DNA of 43,500 bases from Glandiceps talaboti (Eukaryota; Hemichordata; Enteropneusta; Spengelidae), in NCBI RefSeq assembly GCF_964340395.1, contig NC_135557.1:13774161-13817660 (forward strand), in the 5' to 3' direction. Below are positions 1-11,165 of this stretch, piece after piece; positions within the stretch are counted from its first letter, which is position 1; each line of letters starts with the position of its first letter. The notes below the pieces were generated by a model that had not been told where the DNA came from, searched no databases, and worked only from the letters and a program-made list of their open reading frames with translations. The position numbers and the translations under genes were made by a program.

Positions 1-82
1 CATTACTGTGCTTCATCAGTTTAGCATTAGTCAAAATTAGCTCAAAAGCATTGTGCCCATAATGACATTAATCCACACCATA

Positions 83-292
83 GTTAGGTGGTCTATTCCA
101 CTATATGTACACACATATTGTGTGGTCAATTTCATTATCCACTTAGGTGGTCTACACTAATCTTTATGCATACTTAGGTAGTCTATTCTTTATATGTACA
201 CATACTGTGGTCAGTTTCATTATGTATCCTTAGGTGGTCTATTCATTAAATGTACACATACTTAGGTGGTCAATTTGATTATGTATCCTTAG
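83..292 (+). repeat. Intronic degenerate tandem repeat ending at a splice acceptor
   Basis: Units containing GGTGGTCTATTC, TATATGTACACATACT and TCATTATGTATCCTTAG recur imperfectly. Each unit ends in TTAG followed by GTxGTC. The last TTAG (289-292) is the acceptor used for the exon at 293. An almost identical ATGTATCCTTAG lies at about 222-233. Confidence 0.7.
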
Positions 293-1798
293 GTTGATGA
301 AGACAACTCAGTATGGTTTACAAATAAAGCCAACTTTCATCACAGTCACCAGCATGGTTTTGGTTTACTGAATGCATGGAGACTTGTCAATGCAGCCAAA
401 GTATGGCATAATGTACCATGGATGACATCAATGGTTTCACCTACTTTATCATCAAACAAACCAATACCAGCAACTGTTACTTATGAAGGTAAGATGACAT
501 TTAATGACCAATACCAGCAACTGTTACTTATGATTTTTAGGTGACATTTTGTGACCAATACCAGTAACTATTACATATGATTAGGTGACATTTTGTGACC
601 AATACCAGTAACTGTTACTTATGATTTTTAGATGACATTTTGTGAACAAGACCAACTCTTACCAAAGGCCATATAGTTGCTACTTGCTTAACTATGGCTG
701 TCTACTTGCTTACCTATGGATGTTTACTTTCTAAATATTTGCTGAGTATTTTTTGATGTTTGTGTAACTGAAAGATAGCTTTTTCAAAGGAGACCTTTAC
801 TGTTAGACTATCATGACAGTCCCAATTTCTTAATTCTGATTAAATTCAGTATTGGCTTGTTATTGTTGCCACAACTTCTCTGCCCCTCGTTGGCCCCTTA
901 CTTACTTGATTTGCCCCCCCCCCCCCCCTAAAACTTGGTGAAAACCCAGGATGTAATGATTAATTTGATTTGATTGCAGTGACAGAGAAGGAAGCAGCAG
1001 AGGTTCAGTTATCAACTCTAGAGCATGTTCAAGTCACAGTGTCGATATCACACGAAGTACGGGGAGATCTAGAGATTCATTTAATCTGTCCATCTGGAAC
1101 GACGTCTGTCATTGCTTCACAGAGAAGGGAGGACAAGTAAGTAATTTAGGTGTTTGTGTAAAAAGTAAAGACAAGTTAAACAGTATAACAGCCATGTCAT
1201 GTATTTATTGTAGTGCTGGTATTAAAGTGTTTCAATTCAGTGTTTGTGATACAAGAACAACATGTACTGATGACTGTCTCATACATGTACTCACACACAC
1301 GCTCGCGTGCACACACACACAGAGACACAGACAAACACACACCCACACACACATATGCATACATACATACATACATACATTATCATATGTACGTACATTT
1401 GTACGTACGTACGTACGTACGTACATACATACATACATACATACATACATACACAGAGACATGCATGCATTCATACATACATACATCACGCATACATATA
1501 CTGGGTATACATACATACATACATACATACATACATACATACATACATACATACATACATCATGCATACATCATGCATACATCATGCATACATATACTGG
1601 GTATACATACATACATACATACATACATACATACATACATACATACATACATACATACATCATGCATACATCATGCATACATATACTGGGTATACATACA
1701 TACATACACATACATACATACATACATACATACATACATACATACATACATACATACATACATACATACATACAAACACACACACCTACACACACCTA

Positions 1799-1863
<65 letters not shown>

Positions 1864-4242
1864 CCTTATATACTCTCATCTGCTATCAAGCAAATAATTG
1901 TTGTACAATTGTAGAAATGAAACCTTTCAATGTAATTATTATGTATTCTTTGTTTAACTAGGTCTGTATCAGGGTTTGTTGATTGGCCCTTCTCCACTGT
2001 AAGATGTTGGGGTGAACGACCTTTTGGATTGTGGCAGTTGATATTACTAGATAAAGGCAAGTCTGATGTAATGATTGTTCTCACCATATCTGTACAAGCA
2101 ACAGAAAATTTATTGCTTTTTCTCACTTTTTTTGTCTTTTCAAGTTTTTGTTATGTCAGATGTCTTCCTCTTGTTCATGTTATTGCCCTTAAAAGGCAAC
2201 ATTGATTTAAAATATATTATGTTCATCTATACGCAGGAAATACTAATTCTGGTGTCTTACATCATTGGAAGCTAACCATGTATGGTTCACCTATGACCTC
2301 AAATGAACTCATGCTCAGGAGATAGTAAGTTATTTCTTTCCTCCATATAAATAGTTGTAAATGATAAAGTAAGTTATCTCTTTCCTCCGTAGATAAACTT
2401 GTACATGAAATAGTTAGTTATTTCTTTCCTTCACAGATATAGTTGTACATGAAAAGGTTAGTTGTTTCGTTCCTCCACAGATATAGTTGGATGTATAGCC
2501 TATTTCTTTTCTCCATTGTGTTGTTCTATTTGTGACAAGACAATACAGGCATATCACAGCTCTCTCAGATTAGGTCTGCCACAGGCTTGACAAGAAAGGC
2601 CTACCACAGCTCTCTCAGATTAGGTCTGCCACAGGCCTGGTGGGACTGGCTTGCCACAGCTCTCTCAAATTAGGTCTGCCACAAGCCTGACAAGACAGGC
2701 CTACCACAGCTCTCTCAGATTAGGTCTGCCACAGGCCTGACAAGACAGGCCTACCACAGCTCTCTCAGATTAGGTCTGCCACAGGCCTGGTTGGACTGGC
2801 TTGCCACAGCTCTCTCAGATTAGGTCTGCCACAGGCCTGACAAGACAGGCCTACCACAGCTCACTCAGATTAGGTCTGCCACAGGCCTGGTGGGACTGGC
2901 TTGCCACAACCCTCTCTGGTCAGGTCTGTTAAACATTAGTGATGTACTTGTACATGTAATATTTCAGTTGTGTTCACATTTTCATGTAATCTCCCCCTAA
3001 CAGTGAGGTAGAAGACGCCATGACAGGTGCCTACTTACATAGCAATATATCCCGACCTTGTCCACCACCACTACCAATGGCTTATGATGAATCTAAGCTG
3101 ATATCAGCTAGGACACTCAAGGTAGGGTGTACCTCCTGTACTTGTTGATAAAATCAATCAGTTACTTTTCTTAACTACAGCACAGTGTATTACTGTAAAA
3201 AAGTAAAAAGTTGACTGCAATAAGCTGTGTTTTGAATGACGATGTGAATATATATACGCCACATCAGAAAAAACAAAAGAATCTTTGAAAAGTTTTGACA
3301 CAAGGGGTGATGTCTAGAAGAATATCTATCTTTGACTACTATGGGCTTTGAGCGTTGTCATTTTCCAGTTTTTCCAAAACTAAAAGTTTGCCACAAGTCA
3401 AAAAAATTTATGCTTATTTTGTTAAAAACAGTGCCATGTTTTTGATCCCGTCATGTGTTTGACTATTAATCATGTGATTAGTATCAATGACAAATATTGC
3501 ACAATTTTTTTGAAAATGTCTGAAAAGTAGGTAATAGGACTGGATTTTGGAGGCATGTTTTAAAACTAATTTATAATATGCAAATAATGTAATCATTAGC
3601 CAATCACAAACTTTTGTTTTTAATCTAATCAAATTTATGCAAATCAATATCTAGATGAAGAGTGAGCATAACTTACAAGCTTTGCTGTGTACTAAAAATG
3701 TCATTGTCAATATTTGGTATTTTATTCATTCTCAGATTCTATGCCTCGTTGGTGGATTTGCTTTATTTATGTCTGTTTACTATACCGTGGAGCAAGCATT
3801 CTTCAACAAGGAGGATAAAGAACCGTCGAATACTACACAGAACAGAGATGAATATAAACCACTTACATCCAACAGTATAGACAGTGCTGATCCCCCACCA
3901 CCACCGCCATTCATAGACGGTATACCGTTAGAAGAATTACATCTATCGCAGGATGAACTTGAACTGAATTATCAAATTGCTAGAACTGAAAATGAGGAAA
4001 TTTCAAGGATTAGTATAGAAAATGATACTAATTTGACAGTCTCACTTCCAAGTGAGAGAAACTCGTCAAATACGCACAATATAGATAACGCACAAAGTCA
4101 AGATGGTGATGATGATGATGTCAACTCAGAAGGTGATTGTGGTGACAGTTCAACACCTCTTATGACTATTCCCCAAATCTCCAGTACTTACCATGACTCA
4201 TCGGCGCATGTGACAAGGAATGGACACCAAACATTGAACTAA
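293..4242 (+). CDS. PCSK7: Proprotein convertase PCSK7-like, C-terminal six exons (5' part outside window)
   Basis: The exons are 293-488, 980-1136, 1962-2056, 2237-2324, 3004-3121 and 3736-4242. Together they give 386 codons plus a stop, and the phases join without a break. The first exon reads [20 protein letters not shown], the segment after the catalytic serine in subtilisin/kexin convertases and very close to vertebrate PC7. Next comes a P domain ([12 protein letters not shown], then [12 protein letters not shown], then HHWKLTMYG). The last exon opens with a membrane segment ([16 protein letters not shown]) followed by a tail of about 150 residues with a run of six prolines and an acidic cluster. 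There is no furin-type Cys-rich region, as in PC7. The family is a Golgi/endosomal type I membrane protease that cleaves precursors at basic sites. The prodomain and catalytic triad lie upstream of the window. The tail looks longer than in vertebrate PC7 and is poorly conserved. Confidence 0.93.
461..642 (+). repeat. 47-bp tandem repeat spanning an exon/intron boundary
   Basis: Four copies start with CCAATACCAG at 461, 508, 555 and 599 (spacing 47, 47 and 44). The first copy is coding for its first 28 bases (encoding ...PIPATVTYE) and then runs through the donor site at 489. Copies 2-4 are intronic, and their donor-equivalent position has changed from GAAGGTAAGA to forms such as GATTTTTAGGTGA. 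Confidence 0.9.
1296..1862 (+). repeat. (ACAT)n / (AC)n compound microsatellite in PCSK7 intron
   Basis: ACAT/CATA tetranucleotide runs are broken by three near-identical islands (CATCATGCATACATATACTGGGTATACATAC at about 1490, 1580 and 1670) and end in a pure AC run at about 1808-1860. The long open frames here (Ile-His-Thr-Tyr or Tyr-Val-Cys-Met repeats) are only translations of the repeat. Confidence 0.95.
2057..2058 (+). other. Non-canonical GC splice donor (GC-AG intron, 2057-2236)
   Basis: The exon ends ...GATAAAG and is followed by GCAAGT, a textbook GC donor. Splicing here to the AG at 2235-2236 gives the in-frame reading [15 protein letters not shown], which matches the PC7 P domain. 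The nearest GT (2061-2062) would shift the frame and reach a TAA within three codons, so it cannot be the normal donor. Confidence 0.85.
2530..2935 (+). repeat. 50-bp minisatellite in PCSK7 intron, two variant units
   Basis: A core CACAGCTCTCTCAGATTAGG starts at 2555, 2605, 2655, 2705, 2755, 2805 and 2855. A decayed eighth copy lies at 2905. The second half of each unit is either type A (TGACAAGACAGGCCTAC) or type B (TGGTGGGACTGGCTTGC), in the order A B A A B A B. Confidence 0.93.
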
Positions 4243-4870
4243 GAATTCATTTGAATTAGGAATACCAAATGGACAGTACTACTCCCAGAAGGCAGGTTAA
4301 TTTTGTTGTGGATGTTGAAATGGTATTTATTAACATGGAACTGAAAAATCGCTAAATTACAGTGCAGGTCTTCAGTAACTATATCGGTGATTATACAGTA
4401 GGAAGGAATCAACAGCTCACATTTTTTTTGAGAAAAGGTAGCTGTGTAGGAAATCAGCAAATGTGCCTTGAATCCATCAAGATCTTCGCTCCTACGCACT
4501 GTTTCCGCTGATGTTCCAGTTTCTTGTGACTGTGTAATTGCTGATATAAAAACATCCTGACTGGGAGACATGAATTCTGATGCCAGCTTTATCCTCATTG
4601 GTGGTTGTGAATAATTATGCCATGTTAATGGAACTAGAGAAGTTACCAATTTTCCTTTGAAAAAAAAATCACTGCATATGTGTGACATAAGCTCAGAGTT
4701 GCTGAGTTTCCAGTGTGCAGAAGATACTTGCCATATCTGAATCTGTATCTGAAAATGTCATGGCTTGCCTACATTAAGAAGAATGTAGTGCTGCAAATAT
4801 TGTTACAGTAGTGTCTTCCAAATGAACATGAATGTGGTGCTAGAAATAAAATTTGTCTTCCAAACTATGT
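4243..4870 (+). other. Probable PCSK7 3' untranslated region with polyadenylation signal
   Basis: Non-coding sequence follows the TAA at 4240-4242. The first AATAAA is at 4845-4850, which would give a 3' UTR of a little over 600 bases. Later signals exist, so a longer 3' UTR is possible. Confidence 0.45.
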
Positions 4871-7800
4871 AGAAAAATCAGGCACTGTAAATGTAACAAT
4901 ATGTGGTGCTTTGGTTGCCCTCCCTATAAGTAGAAACTTATGTTACAATTCCTTTATTTGAGTCGAAAATTGTGCTGGAAATATAACAATTCGTTCATTT
5001 TAGTAGAAACTCATGCTGGAAATGTAGCAATGTCTTCCATATTTCTATCATATATTTCAAGGAAGGTAGAAAAAAATACTGAAATCATGTGTCCAATTTT
5101 CCTTTTGGAATACAATAATTTTGAAGCAATATGTCATAAATATAAATATTACATAAACTATTCTTTTAATCATACATTGATAAGCCCTTATCCTTCCATT
5201 CCATGATAATTATGAAATTTTTCAAATGAACAATGCTAGTTTTTACAGTTTGTCATAACCAGTTCAAAGTTCAAAGTTCATACTAAAATAGTTCAAAGGT
5301 CAAATTGGAAAACACCCACAAATTTCAATCAATGATATGCTGCAATGTAAACAATGGAAGTGACTACATGGGGCCATCAGATAGCATCAGTGTTCGCTTT
5401 AAGAGTTTTTGAAATTGTGAAATTTACCTGTAGAGATGCAAAATATGGGGTTGAGGTTGGCCTGAATTGATCATAGGGGTACTATTATTCATTTATTGCC
5501 TGACTACGCGGGCATTAGTAAACATCTATTACCCTGAGGGCTGTTATGTAATAACTACTTCCAGAGTCTGAAAGTTGAAGAAAATAGTGCTACATATCAG
5601 CACGGGGGGGGTAATATGACAACTACTAGTGCCCAAATAAGGCACGGCAATAAGTGTTTTTATAACACATCACATACCCATGAACCGACACATATTCTTT
5701 CTAAAGTCAAAGCAAATAACCAGAAGAACTTCTGAGGGTACTGTTGTAGTGCCCTAGAGCAAATAGAAAACGAATAGCGCTCTCTGTATGCAAATTAACA
5801 TCGGTGAACAGAGAACAATGCAATGCCCTGGGAAAATAGAAAACAAATAATGCCCTCTGTATGCGAATTAACACCTGTGAATAGAGAACAATGCAATATT
5901 AGTAACAGAGCATTATAGATGTAATCCAAGGAATTAGGATGTTACCAGTCATAACTCAGAGTTTCGCAATTTTTTCACTTCTGATTGAAGATCTGCAATT
6001 ATTCAATTGATTTTAATATTTCATTTCAGTTAAGGTTGTGGTTGTGTAGCTATAGAAACAACTCAAAAATGCAAAAAATACATGTCAAAGTTTTGTAACC
6101 ATGGAAACAACTCACAAACACAAAGTCACTTAATATATTTCATTCTTCAGTGACACTTTTTCACAGAGTAATAGCAATACTTTTTTTTTTTTTTTTTGGG
6201 GGGGGGGGGGGGGAGGATTTTGGCCTAAATGAATTTAGTTTGTTTATTTAGCTTGTGTGACATTGCGTGGTCATCCCAAAATAAATAACATAATTAAACC
6301 ATATTTACCCAACCAAGGGTAGTGCAAGACAAAAAATGCTACATTTGAATGTTACAACCCCCCACCCACCCCACACCCCCATGAAGATATCTCCCTGGGG
6401 TACTTTATTTGAATCAACAAAGGTGGAACTTTGTCTCATATTCATTACACAGCCTCTGTACTAGACTGAAAGATATGTCGTGTCACGTTATCCTCACCGG
6501 TCTGCTCTAACTGCTCGATCTATCTGTGACGGGGGTTGACCAATGTGTGACTCTGGGGGTGCCCCATCAAGGCATACTACCTTACTGACTACCTCTGCCC
6601 CAGGTAGAAAGATGGTGAAGAGTGATTTTTATAAGGCTTTGAAACAGTGGTAACAGATAAAAGAAATGAACTAAAATTAACATATATTTCCATATATTTC
6701 CATATATTGTCCCAGAGTGCCACCAATTGCAAGACATTTTTTGTTTATATGCAGTTGAGACACCATCAAAGAATATTTCAAATGATTTTCTGTCATGACC
6801 TGTTCTCCTGATATGTACAAACAGGGTATAAAATACTTGTATATGATTACACTTTGGGCAGGAAAAGTATTTTTTTAAATTCTTTTCCAACCTATGAGAA
6901 TGAATTTTTTCAAGCGATTTCAGATTATATTGTAGGGTACTTCCTGTTTCAGAATTGTGCAATTTTAATTATAGTAATTAATTTCAGTACTACATGTAAG
7001 TTATAATTAATAAATTAAAAGTCAATGATCATGGCTATTTTGGAAAGATCTAGATAATTCTGGAATTTTGAAACAACTTCTCATGTTCTCAGTCATCCTA
7101 GAATTTTAATTTACCATTGAAGACTTCTGATTTGTTTGTTTACTTGTCAATTATTGTGATTATTTAATATGAATATAATAATGAATATGTTCTGTCAAAA
7201 CAGGTAAATAGGGCCAAAAGAAATAATTGTGTGTTTCTGATACCAAGACGGCCTCAGAAATTAGGGGAGGTAGGGCGGGACTGCACTTTATTTTGTTTTA
7301 TTTTATCTTTTAATTGCTTTTATTTTTGAAAAATATTGCTTTAACCCCCTAAAAAACAACAAAATGTTTGTCAGAACACCCCTTCTGTGAAAGTTTAATG
7401 AAATATGTACAGTCATGACTGAAGAAAGAAAACATGTGCATGAAGGTCAAGAAGACTAAGAATGTCTTCTCTTTTTGTTTTAAATATTTAACTAACATTT
7501 AGGGTCAATGGCTTAAACTAGGGTCGATCTCGTTATCGGAAACACACAATTTTTTTTTGTATTGCATAAGTTTTATTTCATTTGTTAATTCAGAACTTTG
7601 CTTTGATTTTCCCAGAAATAATGAATTTTACAATGAATGTGATTGCTCAGCAAGTTTTCAAGTGTTACCATGGTAACGTAAAGTTTTAGATGTGAATAAC
7701 ATGTATAAAGTCATGTCAAAGAGATTCAGTGTATAACAGGGATGTTTTTACTGTAGAAATATCAGAACACCATGAATGTATAACTCACACTCTTACCATT

Positions 7801-9800
7801 GGTGGCGCTCTATTGCTTTCTTTCACCTTGTGAAAAGTTTGGCAATTTACTATTCATAAACACACATACCTTTAAGAAATTTACTGAGCCATATATGACA
7901 TGCCACAAGTGATTGACTGCCAAGATAGCAGCTATACATATCTTTTACTTTCGCTGAGTATGTGATTGAAAATAAAGAGTTTAATAGATCTAAGACTTAG
8001 ATCAGAAGCTGGAAAATACTGACTGAATCAAATTATGGACCAATAATGAATTCTTTTTGCGAGAAAATAAACGCCGTGAAATTTCATCAAAATCAGAAGT
8101 CTAACAGTTTTATTGTATTTGGCTGTAATTCATAGTATGGGATCACCCTTAAAAGTCATTGTTATTTTTTTCTTTTAGAATATTTTATGTTGGTGAATTT
8201 TATTTGTGTTGCCATAACCATGGCAACTCTTCAGTATACATTATGTCACATACAGATATTTTTATTTACACATTAAAATTGAAAGTACAGTTTCAAACTT
8301 TAAGTCATTTTAAAATTACCAATTTATTAATCTTTCATGTAACATGTACGTATCATTGATTGTCATATGCGACTTTGAGTCATTGTTGTTACTATAGTTA
8401 CGTCACCACACTGTCAAGATGATAAATAACAAACAAACATACAAATAAATAAATAACAAACAAAGTAACATCAACAAATTTCTTTGTGAACGGATGTGAC
8501 TGAGTTGTTGTTACTCAGAAATGAGTATTTTCATAGTGATTTATGCAGTATCAATAGATTTAAATGTTTACGATATATTTTTTGGTCGCTAAATACTTTT
8601 AATTTTGTCTCTCTACGATGGACTTTGTGTTTCTACACAGTACTGGAATATTGGATTTTTGACCCTGCTTACGTTGGGGAAATTTATGTGAAAACAACAG
8701 CAGATGGACTTTCGATTAGCGACCACTGACATAAAGTAAAAAACTGTTAGTGCAACATGTTGATGTAAGCTGTGAATGGATGTTGATGTATTAAACTACA
8801 CTGTGCACTCACAGAAGGGTGGTATTTCTGATAACATGTTTATCTCAATTGACAACACATGAAGCCTCATTTCTTAGTTTCTTCCAGTGTTTACATTTTC
8901 TTAATTACTGGGTGATTATACCAAAATAGCCAAGCAATAATATTAGTATTCATTTTAACTTTTGTTCCAAACACAACTTAAAAATTTTGCCGGAAATTTT
9001 CGACTACACACTTCAGTCTTTGTCAACAAATTCTTCAACCATCATAAAAAGAACAATAGTATTACCTTGTTTCTATGTTATTTCAGCCTGTCTTCTATGC
9101 TGTTGTGTTACATTGGTCTCTGTCATTATACCTTCTATCCCTTGAAACCAACACATGTTTTGAGAACCCTAAAGAAGTGTGCAATTGCAATTTTAAAATG
9201 TGTACACCCAATTACAACCATGATATTATGCAAATGAAGTCATTATGTAAGTGAACACATACAACAGAGATGAACACATGAAACATTTGAAGTGTGTATT
9301 TGATAATTGACATGTAATTATGTAAATTAGAATACAAGTATCTAACGACAACTTAAGGGGTATGGCTTACTGAGTCACTTCTAACAGTTCTCAAAACATG
9401 CTAGTTGGTTTTCGAGATCTAGGAGGTATGGCGACAGCTACTGATGTAACACCAGCTAATCTTAGTTTATCGATAGTACATATGCCATGGCAATAACAAT
9501 ATTAGAGTATTGGACACATTTCGGGGACTAATTCAAAAAATGAAAAAGAAAGATGTATTTTCTAAGATGTTTAATGCGAATGGGAGACGTGTCGTAATCA
9601 TGATATTTGGAATATAGTTTATTTTCATGATAACACTGATGAGGTGAGATAGGAAGCGTAGATATCGTGAATTATTTGAAGGATAATATAATTATTATGA
9701 TCGATTTGTCACATGCCTAGACAATAGATTTACAAACAAAAAAACTTGAGAACTTTTGAATCAATAAAGTTTAAATGATACATTTCACATGTTTTTTGTT
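4871..9800. other. Intergenic region, no gene recognised
   Basis: AT-rich sequence with only short, low-complexity open frames and no recognised domain. It holds a tandem duplication of about 73 bp at 5750-5895 (two copies containing TCTGTATGC and GAGAACAATGCAAT) and a T17/G16 homopolymer pair at 6181-6213. Part of the left end may be a longer PCSK7 3' UTR. Confidence 0.5.
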
Positions 9801-10579
9801 TTGTGTCTTTGATGTTGTGTTAAGTTGTAGTTTACAGTAGAGTTTCCTTTGTGGTGAACATCATTTCTGTAATATTTTTGTGATTCTGAATTGGGCGGTG
9901 TATGCCGCCCTCATGTGGTACAAAAGACGTATGCTTTCGTTTATCGAAGGCCATAGAATGCCATGTTTCTGCCGGTGTTGACGCTAATTCCTTTCCATGC
10001 TTCGTCGTCGACGCGTAGTATACAACCGTGTATAGTCTAGCTGCTAGACCTACGGGCTTCCTTCTAAAACACGACGAGCAACCGAAGCTCGATTTGCACC
10101 TGGAAATGTGTACCACCATCCCGAGTGCTCTCATCCTTCGGTTACTGTTCGGCAACCTACAGAGCACCGACAGGAGGTCTTTGAAAGTTTGATGCAAGAC
10201 TTGACCGTGATTTATATCGTGTCAAATATGTCATGTTATCAAATATTGTGACAAGTATATTGTGGCTGTTGCACTGCTTCGAATTCTTAGCCAATTTTAA
10301 AAATAAACCGACAGCATTGCGAATCCATTTCAATTACTTGAAAATCCTACGAATTACCCATGATTGACCATTTTTGAGTGCAACAAAACTGACTGGTGAG
10401 GGCGCTGTTAATCTCGAGATCGTGACTTGCAGAGAGGCTCTTTTTATTTGCATTGTACTTTTATCGTGCGTATCGATGTCAACAATTTGGCTTCACACTT
10501 GACTAACTGTCACTTAAATCTCATCCTGTCATTCCATGAATGTGTTATATGGTTCAATTTAATAGTTCGATGCCTAAAT

Positions 10580-10758
10580 CATGAGTGAGTGAGTGACTGA
10601 GTGAGTGAGTGAGTGAGTGAGTGAGTGAGTGAGTGATCATGAGTGTGTGTGAGTGAGTGAGTGAGTGAGTGAGTGAGTGAGTGTGAGTGACTGAGTGTGT
10701 GTGTGAGTGAGTTAATTAATTAATTAATTAATTAATTAATTAATTAATTAATTAATTA
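10580..10758 (+). repeat. (GTGA)n then (TTAA)n microsatellite
   Basis: GTGA/GAGT repeats run from about 10582 to 10711, with a few GTGT interruptions. A perfect TTAA run follows to about 10758. Confidence 0.95.
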
Positions 10759-11039
10759 AAACGTATCAGCTTCTGCCCCTGTAATAAACTTATCACAACT
10801 TTGATACGTCAAACTGTATCTTGTTTACGTCATTGGGTAAAAAGCCTGGCGGTGGACTCTGTTTTCAAATCACTTTATGTTAACAGACATAAATACATCG
10901 CACATGTCATAATCTAGGATGACACTAGTAAAATGGAAACACTAAAGATTCAATTGAGGCTGTCTTTGGAATATCTCAAGGCAGTGTAACAATAGGTAAT
11001 AAATTATCCAGTGCAATATACGTCACTACAACAAGCTAA

Positions 11040-11165
11040 CATTAAAATGTACAAAAGAGATAAACAATCCAACCATTAAAATACTTTGTAACATAACAGA
11101 CTGGGCAATTAACCAAAATTATCCTTCAACGTAAAATCGTTATCCTTAGCAAGGTCGACCAGACC
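11040..11165 (+). repeat. Left member of a dispersed inverted repeat pair
   Basis: The reverse complement of this block matches 13128-13255. Shared stretches include CTGGTCGACCTTGCTAAGGA and CAGTCTGTTA, with scattered mismatches and small gaps over about 120 bp. The homology stops sharply just inside GACCAGACC. It could be the end of a transposon or one of two copies of a short repeat. Confidence 0.75.

Noticed and set aside
1194-1961. Long open frames of Ile-His-Thr-Tyr / Tyr-Val-Cys-Met repeats (also at 25163-25844 and 31383-32781)
   Set aside because: They are translations of ACAT/GTAT microsatellites, open in several frames on both strands, with no unique sequence or conserved domain.
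2061-2062. GT dinucleotide as donor for the PCSK7 intron starting near 2057
   Set aside because: It shifts the frame and gives a stop within three codons of the next exon, whereas the GC donor at 2057 keeps the conserved P-domain reading.
6582-6962. Minus-strand 126-codon open frame downstream of PCSK7
   Set aside because: AT-rich, low-information sequence with no recognised motif or splice context.
9832-10197. Minus-strand open frame of about 120 codons, with a TATAAAT on the same strand at 10210-10216
   Set aside because: The base composition is more GC-rich than its surroundings and the TATA-like site is suggestive, but the frame starts at TTG, shows no domain I recognise, and has no partner exons. 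Transcript data would decide.
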